Shown here: one piece after another, positions 1-10,000 of the stretch
How the letters are laid out: each line of letters opens with the position of its first letter
How positions within the stretch are numbered: position 1 is the stretch's first letter
NCBI GenBank assembly: GCA_020217115.1
Contig: JAIWOA010000060.1
Span: 1 to 10,000, forward strand
Reading direction: 5' to 3'
DNA: 10,000 bases
From: Calditerrivibrio sp.
Lineage (GTDB): Bacteria; Chrysiogenota; Deferribacteres; Deferribacterales; Calditerrivibrionaceae
Notes under the pieces: generated by a model
What the model saw: the letters and a program-made list of their open reading frames with translations, nothing else
The model's database searches: none
What the model was told of the DNA's origin: nothing
Made by a program: the position numbers and the translations under genes

Positions 1-1819
<1,819 letters not shown>

Positions 1820-1828
1820 TAAAATTTT

Positions 1829-1858
1829 TTAAGGGGGCTTCCTGTCCCCTTAATTTTT
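1829..1858 (+). terminator. Intrinsic terminator / attenuator between gap and pgk
   Basis: An 8-base-pair stem, TTAAGGGG (1829-1836) with CCCCTTAA (1846-1853), encloses a 9-base loop and is followed by TTTTT, then another T-rich run up to the pgk ribosome binding site. It has the form of a rho-independent terminator. No clear promoter follows before pgk, so partial read-through (attenuation) is likely. Confidence 0.7.
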
Positions 1859-1880
1859 AATATTTTTTTAGGAGGATTGT

Positions 1881-3047
1881 GTGGTAAAATCTGTTGAAGA
1901 TCTCTCGGTGAAGGATAGAAGGGTTTTTTTGAGGGTAGATTTTAATGTTCCTATAAAAAATGGTACTATAAAAGATGATACAAGGATTGTTGAGGCTCTG
2001 GAGACTATTAATTACCTTAAGAATAAAGGTGCAAAGATTATTCTTGCTTCCCATCTTGGAAGACCTAAGGGGGAATTTAATTCTGAGTTTTCGTTGAAGC
2101 CTGTTGCTGAGTATATCTCATCAAAGTTTTTCCCTATAAAATTTGTTGATGACTGTGTGGGGGAAAAGGTTAAGAATGCTGTTCTATCTTTAAATGGAGG
2201 GGAAGTTCTCCTTCTGGAAAACCTTAGATTCTATAAAGGGGAGGAAAAAAATTATCCAGATTTTGCTAAGGAGCTTGCATCTCTGGCAGATGTTTATGTA
2301 AACGATGCCTTTGGTACATGCCATAGAAAACATGCATCTGTGTATGGTGTTCCTGAAATATTATCTGAAAAAGGGGCAGGATTTCTCGTTCAGAAAGAGG
2401 TCAGATATTTTGAAAAGTTGTTAAAAAATGCTGAAAGATCTTTTGTTGCAATCCTTGGTGGTGCCAAAGTTAGTGATAAGATAGGTGTAATAAAAAGTTT
2501 AATTAATATGGTTGATAAGATCTTAATAGGCGGTGCCATGGCATACACATTTCTTCAGCAGGCAGGTCACTCTGTGGGTAATTCTTTAGTTGAAAGTGAG
2601 TTTTTAGGTGTTGTGGAGGAATCTATAGCTATAGCTAAGGAGAAGGGAGTTAAAATAGTTTTACCTGTAGATCATCTTTGCTCAAAGGAGTTTGGTGGTG
2701 TTCCAGAGTATGTTGGCTCAATAGATATACCAGAAGGGTTTATGGGTCTTGATATAGGTAGTAAGACGATAGATCTGTTCAATGAAGAACTAAAGAGTGC
2801 AAAAACGGTTCTCTGGAACGGTCCTATGGGTGTTTTTGAGAATGAAGATTATAATAAAGGTACCTTTGCCATTGCTGAAGGTTTGGCTAAGCTTGGTATT
2901 ACAGTGGTTGTTGGCGGCGGTGATTCCGTTAGTGCTGTTAAGAAAGCTGGTGTAGCCGATAAAATATCTCATATATCCACTGGAGGTGGAGCATCTCTTG
3001 AATATATAGAGTTTGGGAGTTTACCAGGTATAGATATTTTAAAATAA
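1881..3047 (+). CDS. pgk: Phosphoglycerate kinase
   Basis: Cytosolic enzyme of glycolysis/gluconeogenesis: 1,3-bisphosphoglycerate + ADP to 3-phosphoglycerate + ATP, directly using the Gap product. The 388 residues match the usual bacterial length of about 390-400. Substrate-side motifs: FLRVDFNVP (~16-24), SHLGRPKGE (~57-65), LLENLRFYKGEE (~111-122), NDAFGTCHRKHAS (~141-153). Hinge and nucleotide side: GGAKVSDKIGVI (~193-204), IGGAMAYTFL, LWNGPMGVFE (~311-320), the GGGDSVSAV phosphate loop (~346-354) and STGGGASLE (~366-374). The start is GTG, placed by AGGAGG at 1870-1875, 5 bases upstream. The gene follows gap across a terminator-like hairpin; no tpiA or pgm follows, and the next genes are ATP synthase under their own promoter. 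Complete, with no missing key motif. Confidence 0.98.
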   Translation: MVKSVEDLSVKDRRVFLRVDFNVPIKNGTIKDDTRIVEALETINYLKNKGAKIILASHLGRPKGEFNSEFSLKPVAEYISSKFFPIKFVDDCVGEKVKNAVLSLNGGEVLLLENLRFYKGEEKNYPDFAKELASLADVYVNDAFGTCHRKHASVYGVPEILSEKGAGFLVQKEVRYFEKLLKNAERSFVAILGGAKVSDKIGVIKSLINMVDKILIGGAMAYTFLQQAGHSVGNSLVESEFLGVVEESIAIAKEKGVKIVLPVDHLCSKEFGGVPEYVGSIDIPEGFMGLDIGSKTIDLFNEELKSAKTVLWNGPMGVFENEDYNKGTFAIAEGLAKLGITVVVGGGDSVSAVKKAGVADKISHISTGGGASLEYIEFGSLPGIDILK

Positions 3048-3092
3048 GTTTATATTTTTACTGAATTTTATAAAAATTCAAAAAAAATATTG

Positions 3093-3121
3093 TTGACAAA
3101 TTGTTATTGTTTTGTTAAAAA
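3093..3121 (+). promoter_or_regulatory. Probable sigma70-type promoter of the atp operon
   Basis: A consensus -35 box TTGACA (3093-3098), a 17-base spacer and TAAAAA (3116-3121, 4 of 6 to TATAAT). An A-rich tract at about 3072-3090 sits just upstream, as UP elements do. Transcription would start near 3127-3129. This is the only sizeable gap (108 bases) between pgk and the atp genes. A TATACA hexamer further downstream could be an alternative -10 but has no well-spaced -35. Confidence 0.6.
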
Positions 3122-3126
3122 AGTAA

Positions 3127-3139
3127 GTATACAGTATAC
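3127..3139 (+). promoter_or_regulatory. 13-base palindrome at the atp start site, possible operator
   Basis: GTATACAGTATAC is a perfect inverted repeat about the central base 3133. Each GTATAC half is itself palindromic, so it is also a direct repeat. It coincides with the predicted transcription start and lies 16 bases before the atpF' start codon. Position and symmetry suggest a binding site for a dimeric regulator, but no regulator can be named and a chance origin in AT-rich DNA is possible. Confidence 0.4.
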
Positions 3140-3155
3140 AATCGGAGTGTGCTAA

Positions 3156-3581
3156 ATGATTAGTGTTGACTTTACGTTAGTGTTACAGATAATACAGTTT
3201 TTAGTTATTTTGTTTATTGGTAAAAAGCTGATTTTTGATCCAGTGTCTGCGACAGTTAACAGTAGAAAAGAGAAGATAAGCCTGTTGCTCAAAGAAGCTG
3301 AGTCTTTGAAGAGTGAGGTTGCAAGGTTTAAAAAAGATTACGAAGAGAGGTTGGCAGCTGTTAAGGCTGAAGTGGCAGATTATCAGAAGAAGATGAGGGA
3401 AGATGCCCTTGCTGTGGCAGGTGATATGATCAGTAAGGTAAAAGGTGAGGTTGATGCTAAAATAGCTAAGGCGAGACATGATATCGAACTTCAAGTGGAA
3501 AGTTCAAAGATTTCCCTTAGTGAAGAGGCTAAATCCATAGCTGATCTCATTTCAGATAAAATGTTGGGAACAGTTCGTTAA
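3156..3581 (+). CDS. atpF': F1Fo-ATP synthase b' (second b-type) subunit
   Basis: Peripheral-stalk subunit that would pair with the b subunit next door to hold the alpha3beta3 head against rotation. The 141 residues have the b-family layout: a single hydrophobic membrane segment at about 5-22 (FTLVLQIIQFLVILFIG), the short conserved turn LIFDPVSATVNSRKEKI (~25-41), then a long, highly charged, Ala/Lys/Glu-rich helix to about 130 that forms the coiled stalk. There is no signal peptide, unlike the following b subunit. The start ATG follows GGAG (3144-3147) by 8 bases. First gene of the atp operon; its stop codon merges with the ribosome binding site of atpF. The b' label, rather than b, rests on its leading position, its shorter length and the pairing with a second b gene, which is the b'-b order known from several lineages. 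Confidence 0.88.
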   Translation: MISVDFTLVLQIIQFLVILFIGKKLIFDPVSATVNSRKEKISLLLKEAESLKSEVARFKKDYEERLAAVKAEVADYQKKMREDALAVAGDMISKVKGEVDAKIAKARHDIELQVESSKISLSEEAKSIADLISDKMLGTVR

Positions 3582-3585
3582 GGAG
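3580..3585 (+). promoter_or_regulatory. Ribosome binding site of atpF
   Basis: AAGGAG overlaps the atpF' stop codon. It directly abuts a TTG at 3586 (no spacer) but lies 6 bases before a GTG at 3592. This makes GTG 3592 the likely start. Confidence 0.7.
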
Positions 3586-3591
3586 TTGAAT

Positions 3592-4152
3592 GTGAAAAAA
3601 GTTGCATTTCTTTTGTTTGCTTTATTGGTTCCGATCTTTTCTATCGCTTCTGGTGGAGGTAATGATAGTGGGAATCTTTTTATGGGTTTTGTGTGGAGAT
3701 CTATAGTTTTTGTTGTGTTTGTTTATATCCTGATTAGATTCTTGAAATCACCCCTTCTTGGTGCCCTTGATAAAAGAAGTGAAGATATTAAAACTGCTAT
3801 AGATGATGCAGTCAAAGCAAGGCAGGATGCAGAAAGTGAACTTAATGAATACAAAACAAAGATAGCCTCTATGAATAAAGAGCTTGAAGAGATGAAAGAG
3901 AGAGCTTTTAAAGTTGCTGAAGCTGAGAAGGTTAAAATAATAAATGATGCTGAGCAGGCTGTTGAAAAACTCAGGCAGTTTGCTGAATCTTTAATCGAAT
4001 CAGATTTAATGAGGGCAAAGGATGAATTGAAAAGATATACTTTTAATCTGGCCAGAAAGATTGCTGAAGAGAAGCTTATTGCTGAGCTTGATGATGCTAA
4101 ACATGAAGCGGTCGTTAAAGATTACATCAAAAAGATAGGAGATCTAAGTTGA
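3592..4152 (+). CDS. atpF: F1Fo-ATP synthase b subunit with signal-like N-terminus
   Basis: Peripheral-stalk subunit, partner of b'. Starting at GTG 3592 it has 186 residues. It opens with MKKVAFLLFALLVPIFSIAS, which has a lysine n-region, a hydrophobic core and an IAS|GG cut site typical of a signal peptide. A short Gly/Asn/Ser linker follows, then the true membrane segment at about 31-50 (FVWRSIVFVVFVYILIRFL), the SPLLGALDKRSEDI turn and a long charged amphipathic helix to the end. This two-hydrophobic-segment layout is known in b subunits of some lineages, notably Campylobacterota. Cleavage would leave a short periplasmic N-terminus before the membrane helix; that topology is inferred. The gene starts 10 bases after atpF' stops and overlaps atpH by 4 bases, implying translational coupling. 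Confidence 0.9.
   Translation: MKKVAFLLFALLVPIFSIASGGGNDSGNLFMGFVWRSIVFVVFVYILIRFLKSPLLGALDKRSEDIKTAIDDAVKARQDAESELNEYKTKIASMNKELEEMKERAFKVAEAEKVKIINDAEQAVEKLRQFAESLIESDLMRAKDELKRYTFNLARKIAEEKLIAELDDAKHEAVVKDYIKKIGDLS
4137..4141 (+). promoter_or_regulatory. Ribosome binding site of atpH
   Basis: AGGAG inside the end of atpF, 7 bases before the TTG at 4149. This supports the unusual TTG start, whose codon overlaps the atpF stop in TTGA. Confidence 0.7.
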
Positions 4153-4691
4153 AAGATATAGTTGTTTCCAAAAGGTATGCTTTGGCTTTGTATTCTTCAT
4201 TAAAGGGAAGGGAAGAAAAGGATAAGGTTGTCAATGATATTGTAAGGTTGAATAGTTTTCTTGCTGAAAATATTGATTTTTCAAAATTGGTAAAAAATCC
4301 TATGATTAAGAAAGAGGAGAAATCCCTTGCCATATCATCCATAAGTAAGTTTCTTGGGTTTTCAAAGGAGCTTGATATATTTTTGAGCCTTCTGGTAGAG
4401 AAAAATAGACTTAATCTTATTCAAGGTATCTGTGAAAGTATAGTTGATATATACAATGAGGAGTCTGGGTGTGTTGATGCAGAGGTTGTACTGCCAATAG
4501 ATATAAAGGATGATATTAAAGCAGAAATTACAGATCTACTTTCAAAACTTACAGCTAAGAAAGTAAATCTAATAGTTAAAAAAGACAGAAGTATCATTGG
4601 TGGTTTCACTGCAAAGGTGAAAAGTAATCTTTACGATGCGAGTATAAAGGGTCAGCTTGAAAGGTTGTCTGATAAAATGATGGAGATATAA
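4149..4691 (+). CDS. atpH: F1Fo-ATP synthase delta subunit (OSCP)
   Basis: F1 subunit that caps the head and joins it to the b/b' stalk. The 180 residues match the family. The N-terminal helical domain opens with the typical VSKRYALALYSS and includes LVKNPMIKKEEK (about 46-57). A linker follows, then the C-terminal domain containing the family signature IIGGFTAKVKSNLYDASIKG (~150-169) and a closing QLERLSDKMMEI. The middle is divergent, as is normal for this fast-evolving subunit. TTG is the start, supported by AGGAG 7 bases upstream and by the 4-base overlap with atpF; no nearby ATG would preserve the conserved N-terminal helix. The gene is 27 bases before atpA in the same operon. Confidence 0.95.
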   Translation: MKDIVVSKRYALALYSSLKGREEKDKVVNDIVRLNSFLAENIDFSKLVKNPMIKKEEKSLAISSISKFLGFSKELDIFLSLLVEKNRLNLIQGICESIVDIYNEESGCVDAEVVLPIDIKDDIKAEITDLLSKLTAKKVNLIVKKDRSIIGGFTAKVKSNLYDASIKGQLERLSDKMMEI

Positions 4692-4706
4692 ATACTAATA
4701 GGTTAA

Positions 4707-6227
<1,521 letters not shown>

Positions 6228-6242
6228 ATACAGGATGCCAAT

Positions 6243-7097
6243 ATGCCAGGAATGAGGGATATAAAAAGGAAAATAGGTTCTGTTAAAAACACGCAGAAGA
6301 TAACGAAAGCTATGAAGATGGTCTCTGCTGCAAAGATGAGGAAGGCTCAGGATGCTATGAACTCTGCCAAACCTTATGCTTTGAAATTAACAGAGCTCGT
6401 GAATAATATTGGCAGTAGGGTTTCGCAAGATGTCCATCCATTCTTAGAAGTTAGGGAGGATATCAACAATATCGGAGTTCTTGTAATCAGTTCTGACAGA
6501 GGACTTTGTGGCGCATTTAACAATAATATAATAAAATCATTTTTAAATTTTTCAAAAAATATTTCAGATAAAAATTTAAAAGTGATAGCTGTTGGTAAAA
6601 AGATTGATGAATTTGCAAAAAAGAGGAGATTTAATGTTATTGCGAGTTATACCTCTTTTGCAGGTAGAATCAGGTATGAAGATGCAGTGGAGATAGGTGA
6701 AAAATTAAGTCACATGTTTATAGATGGTGAAATTGATGAGCTTCATATCATCTACAACGAATTTAGATCGATAGTTTTTCAGTCTCCTAAAACATTTAAG
6801 GTTCTGCCAGTCTCCATTGAGAAATCTGATATCGAGTCTTCAGATTACCTTTATGAACCATCTCCAGATCTTTTGATAAAAGAGATTTTACCAAGGTTCC
6901 TCAATTTTAATATTTTCAGTGCATTACTCGAATCCACTGCTGGCGAACATGGAGCAAGAATGGCAGCTATGGATAATGCCACAAGGAACGCGGGGGAATT
7001 CATTAAAAAACTTACTTTGACCTATAATAAGGCAAGGCAAGCGGCAATAACGAAAGAGATACTTGATATAGTTAATGGTGCAGAAGCATTAAAATAA
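6243..7097 (+). CDS. atpG: F1Fo-ATP synthase gamma subunit
   Basis: Central rotor shaft that turns inside the alpha3beta3 head and couples c-ring rotation to catalysis. At 284 residues it is typical. Both termini, which form the antiparallel coiled coil, are well conserved: MPGMRDIKRKIGSVKNTQKI with KAMKMVSAAKMRKAQ at the start, and ARMAAMDNATRNAGEFIKKL to the end, with EHGARM marking the turn into the C-terminal helix. The middle domain holds the usual VLVISSDRGLCGAFNNNI (~78-95). There is no extra redox-regulatory cysteine insertion like that of chloroplast gamma. The start ATG follows AGGA (6232-6235) by 7 bases, a weaker ribosome binding site than those of its neighbours. It is 15 bases after atpA. 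Confidence 0.97.
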   Translation: MPGMRDIKRKIGSVKNTQKITKAMKMVSAAKMRKAQDAMNSAKPYALKLTELVNNIGSRVSQDVHPFLEVREDINNIGVLVISSDRGLCGAFNNNIIKSFLNFSKNISDKNLKVIAVGKKIDEFAKKRRFNVIASYTSFAGRIRYEDAVEIGEKLSHMFIDGEIDELHIIYNEFRSIVFQSPKTFKVLPVSIEKSDIESSDYLYEPSPDLLIKEILPRFLNFNIFSALLESTAGEHGARMAAMDNATRNAGEFIKKLTLTYNKARQAAITKEILDIVNGAEALK

Positions 7098-7109
7098 ATA
7101 AGCGATTAG

Positions 7110-8528
<1,419 letters not shown>

Positions 8529-8530
8529 TT

Positions 8531-8947
8531 ATGGCTGAAAAGCTCAGGTTAGAGCTGGTTTCACCTGAAAAACAGTTGTTGTCTATTGATGTGGATGAGA
8601 TTGTTGCTCCTGGTGTTGAAGGTGAATTTGGAGTTTTACCAGGGCATACTGCATTTTTGACTGCTCTGAGAGTGGGTGAACTTGTTTATAAAAATAATGG
8701 CAAGGAAGATTATGTTGCATTAGAGAGAGGCTTCTTTGAGGTTGTAGACAATAAGGTAACTGTTCTGGCTGAGGGTGCTGAACTTGGCAGAGAGATAGAT
8801 CTTGAAGAGGCTATAAGAAGGAAGCTTGAAGCTGAAAAAGCTCTTGAGCATGCAAGACATGAAGACGAAATTAAGTTTAGAAAAGCAGAGGCCCAGCTTA
8901 GAAGAGAGCTTTTGCGGGTTTCTGTGGCTGAAAAGTATAAAGGGTAG
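8531..8947 (+). CDS. atpC: F1Fo-ATP synthase epsilon subunit
   Basis: Central-stalk foot and intrinsic ATPase inhibitor; joins gamma to the c ring. The 138 residues give the two-domain form: an N-terminal beta sandwich (about 1-85, with EIVAPGVEGEFGVLPGHTAF) and a C-terminal two-helix hairpin (about 88-135, very rich in Glu, Arg, Lys and Ala). Where ATP-sensing epsilon subunits of Bacillus carry I/L-D-x-x-R-A, this protein has IDLEEA (89-94), lacking the arginine. ATP-dependent folding of the hairpin may therefore be weak or absent; that is inference. The ribosome binding site AGAGGG lies in the last codons of atpD and the ATG is 2 bases past its stop. Last gene of the operon, followed 8 bases later by a strong terminator. 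Confidence 0.96.
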   Translation: MAEKLRLELVSPEKQLLSIDVDEIVAPGVEGEFGVLPGHTAFLTALRVGELVYKNNGKEDYVALERGFFEVVDNKVTVLAEGAELGREIDLEEAIRRKLEAEKALEHARHEDEIKFRKAEAQLRRELLRVSVAEKYKG

Positions 8948-8955
8948 CAAGTTAG

Positions 8956-8983
8956 AGGCGGTGATATTTCACCGCCTTTTTTT
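8956..8983 (+). terminator. Intrinsic terminator of the atp operon
   Basis: The stem GGCGGTGA (8957-8964) / TCACCGCC (8969-8976), extended by an A-T pair, has a 4-base TATT loop and is followed by seven Ts (8977-8983). It is the most GC-rich, clearest hairpin in the window and sits right after the atpC stop. Confidence 0.95.
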
Positions 8984-9060
8984 ATTAAATATTTTTATTT
9001 AGACTTGAAATTTGATGAAAATTCTATATTTTGTATATATGTTAATCTTAAATTGAATCA

Positions 9061-9067
9061 AAGGGAG
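9061..9067 (+). promoter_or_regulatory. Ribosome binding site of the nitroreductase gene
   Basis: AAGGGAG lies 9 bases before the ATG at 9077. It decides that start against an in-frame TTG at 9005, which has no such site and would add 24 residues unlike the family. Confidence 0.75.
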
Positions 9068-9076
9068 ATTTTTATT

Positions 9077-9586
9077 ATGGATGCTATTGAGGCTATAGAG
9101 ACAAGAAGAAGCATTAGAAGCTTTATTGATAAAAAGGTTGAACCTGAAAAGATTGAAAAGCTTCTTTCCCTTGCTATGTGTGCACCTTCGGCAGGAAATC
9201 AACAACCATGGCATTTTATAGTTATAGATGATGAAAAGGTGAAAAATGATATTGCAAGTTTGCACCCATACGCAAAAATGCTCTTCGATGCACCTTTGGG
9301 GATAATTGTTTTAGGAGATACAAGTTTGGAAAAGTACAGTGGTTATTGGGTGCAGGATTGTTCAGCTGCTATAATGAATATATTGATTGCTGCTCCATCT
9401 CTGGATTTACAAACTGTTTGGTGTGGGATATATCCTACAGAAGAACGGGTGAAGAGTATAAAAAACTATTTTAATCTACCAGATAATGTAATACCTCTGG
9501 CTCTTATAGTGGTAGGTTACTCAAATAAAAAAGGTTTCAAAGTTGATAGATTTAAGAAAGATAGGGTACGCTATAACAGATTTTAA
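9077..9586 (+). CDS. Nitroreductase-family FMN-dependent oxidoreductase
   Basis: Probable cytosolic flavoprotein that passes electrons from NAD(P)H to a nitro compound, quinone or other small acceptor; the physiological substrate cannot be read from sequence. The 169 residues match the small single-domain nitroreductases. It begins MDAIEAIETRRSIRSF with the RRSIR FMN-phosphate contact (10-14). APSAGNQQPWHF (36-47) is the second FMN-binding segment. WVQDCSAAIMNILIAA (91-106) is the dimer helix, and TVWCGIYP (113-120) lies near the flavin. The C-terminal arm RFKKDRVRYNRF is short. No iron-sulfur domain is fused. It stands alone after the atp terminator. A weak promoter (TTGATG 9012-9017, 16 bases, TATATA 9034-9039) is possible but unconvincing. 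It converges on the ModE-like gene. Family membership is firm; role is open. Confidence 0.93.
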   Translation: MDAIEAIETRRSIRSFIDKKVEPEKIEKLLSLAMCAPSAGNQQPWHFIVIDDEKVKNDIASLHPYAKMLFDAPLGIIVLGDTSLEKYSGYWVQDCSAAIMNILIAAPSLDLQTVWCGIYPTEERVKSIKNYFNLPDNVIPLALIVVGYSNKKGFKVDRFKKDRVRYNRF

Positions 9587-9693
9587 AAACAAAGCTATGG
9601 GTAGGTATTTTTTTAAGTATCTTATTAAGTCTTGTTAGGTAAATATTAAAAATTGAGATTTACAGGGTTAGTAATTTGAGTAAATATTTTACA
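9587..9693. other. Convergent intergenic region, no clear terminator
   Basis: A very AT-rich gap between the nitroreductase gene and the ModE-like gene. It holds a T-run at 9607-9614 with only a weak wobble-paired hairpin around it. The hexamer GTAAAT occurs at 9639 and 9680, with its complement ATTTAC at 9658. A 5-base-pair stem GTAAA/TTTAC lies at 9680-9692. None is a convincing terminator on either strand, and no gene is seen. Confidence 0.5.
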
Positions 9694-10000
9694 TTAAATA
9701 TTATCAATTAGTTTCTTGTTTTCTGATAAAAATTCTTTAAGCTTTGCCTGAAGATCCCAAAATAATTTGACAATTTGTTCTCCATGCTCTGTTAGCTTTG
9801 CTCCACCACCATTTTTCCCCCCCGTTGCGGTTATTACAACAGGTTTTGAAGAATTTTTATTTATAGAATCGATTAAATCCCATGCATGTTTGTAGGACAT
9901 ATCCATAGATTTTGCAGCCTTTGTAATGGAGCCATGCTCTTTTATCCTTTCAAGTAAAACTATTCTTCCATAACCTATAAAGGTTTCATTACCTGAATCT
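9694..10000 (-). CDS. ModE-type winged-helix regulator, HTH domain only, 5' end beyond window
   Basis: DNA-binding protein of the ModE N-terminal (LysR-like winged helix) family. The - strand frame is open to base 10000 and gives 101 visible residues. In order: GYGRIVLLERIKEHG helix (~9-23), the helix-turn-helix GSITKAAKSMDMSYKHAWDL (23-42) with the family hallmark SYKHAW, and the wing TGGKNGGGAKLTEHG (59-73). A dimerisation-type helix follows to the stop. The closest textbook parallel is E. coli ModE, which represses molybdate transport and activates molybdoenzyme genes. ModE, however, continues into two molybdate-binding (TOBE/MOP) domains, and this protein stops at the first linker helix. 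The ATG at 9906 is internal: starting there would delete half the HTH. The true start is probably only a few codons outside. Target genes and effector are unknown; molybdenum control is a family-based guess. Confidence 0.88.
   Translation of the reverse strand, partial: DSGNETFIGYGRIVLLERIKEHGSITKAAKSMDMSYKHAWDLIDSINKNSSKPVVITATGGKNGGGAKLTEHGEQIVKLFWDLQAKLKEFLSENKKLIDNI

Noticed and set aside
3063..3079. Inverted repeat GAATTTT-ATA-AAAATTC after pgk
   Set aside because: It could be taken for the pgk terminator, but the stem is all A-T except the outer pair and it is followed by an A-run rather than Ts on the + strand; it fits better as part of the A/T-rich region upstream of the atp promoter.
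3201..3494. 97-codon antisense frame under atpF'
   Set aside because: Shadow of the charged stalk helix; no start signals or homology seen.
9005..9076. 24-residue N-terminal extension of the nitroreductase from TTG 9005
   Set aside because: No ribosome binding site before it. The AAGGGAG site and the family N-terminus place the start at 9077.
9694..9906. ModE-like gene as a complete 70-residue protein from ATG 9906
   Set aside because: Upstream in-frame sequence to the window edge encodes the first helices of the same HTH domain, so that ATG is internal.

Overview
The window is an AT-rich stretch of a bacterial chromosome, densely packed with housekeeping genes of central energy metabolism. 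Eleven protein genes are seen: ten on the + strand, plus one on the - strand at the right edge. The organism looks like a low-GC, Gram-negative-type bacterium. The ATP synthase cluster carries two b-type stator genes (b' then b), the b subunit has a signal-peptide-like N-terminus, and the a and c subunit genes are absent from the cluster. That combination fits Deferribacterota (Calditerrivibrio/Deferribacter-like), with Campylobacterota or related lineages as alternatives. This placement is inference from gene order, not a database match.

Left region (1-3047): the 3' part of a PAS-domain/coiled-coil protein gene runs into, and overlaps by 23 bases, the start of gap (glycolytic NAD-type glyceraldehyde-3-phosphate dehydrogenase). 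A rho-independent-type hairpin lies between gap and pgk (phosphoglycerate kinase, GTG start). Gap and Pgk catalyse consecutive steps that form or consume 1,3-bisphosphoglycerate. No tpiA follows.

Centre (3048-8983): a 108-base gap holds a good sigma70-type promoter (TTGACA, 17-base spacer, TAAAAA) behind an A-rich tract, with a perfect 13-base palindrome around the expected transcription start. It is followed by atpF'-atpF-atpH-atpA-atpG-atpD-atpC, tightly spaced and closed by a strong intrinsic terminator. The operon supplies the peripheral stalk (b', b, delta), the catalytic head (alpha3, beta3) and the central stalk (gamma, epsilon) of F1Fo-ATP synthase. The membrane a subunit (atpB) and c ring (atpE) must be encoded elsewhere.

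Right region (8984-10000): a small FMN-dependent nitroreductase-family gene (+) converges on a ModE-type winged-helix regulator gene (-) that enters from the right edge. The latter ends right after the DNA-binding domain, with no molybdate-binding domains. The 107 bases between them hold no convincing terminator. No RNA gene, insertion sequence, CRISPR array or clear novel system was seen. The points most worth a second look are the palindrome at the atp promoter, the cysteine-containing PAS protein overlapping gap, and the HTH-only ModE-like protein.
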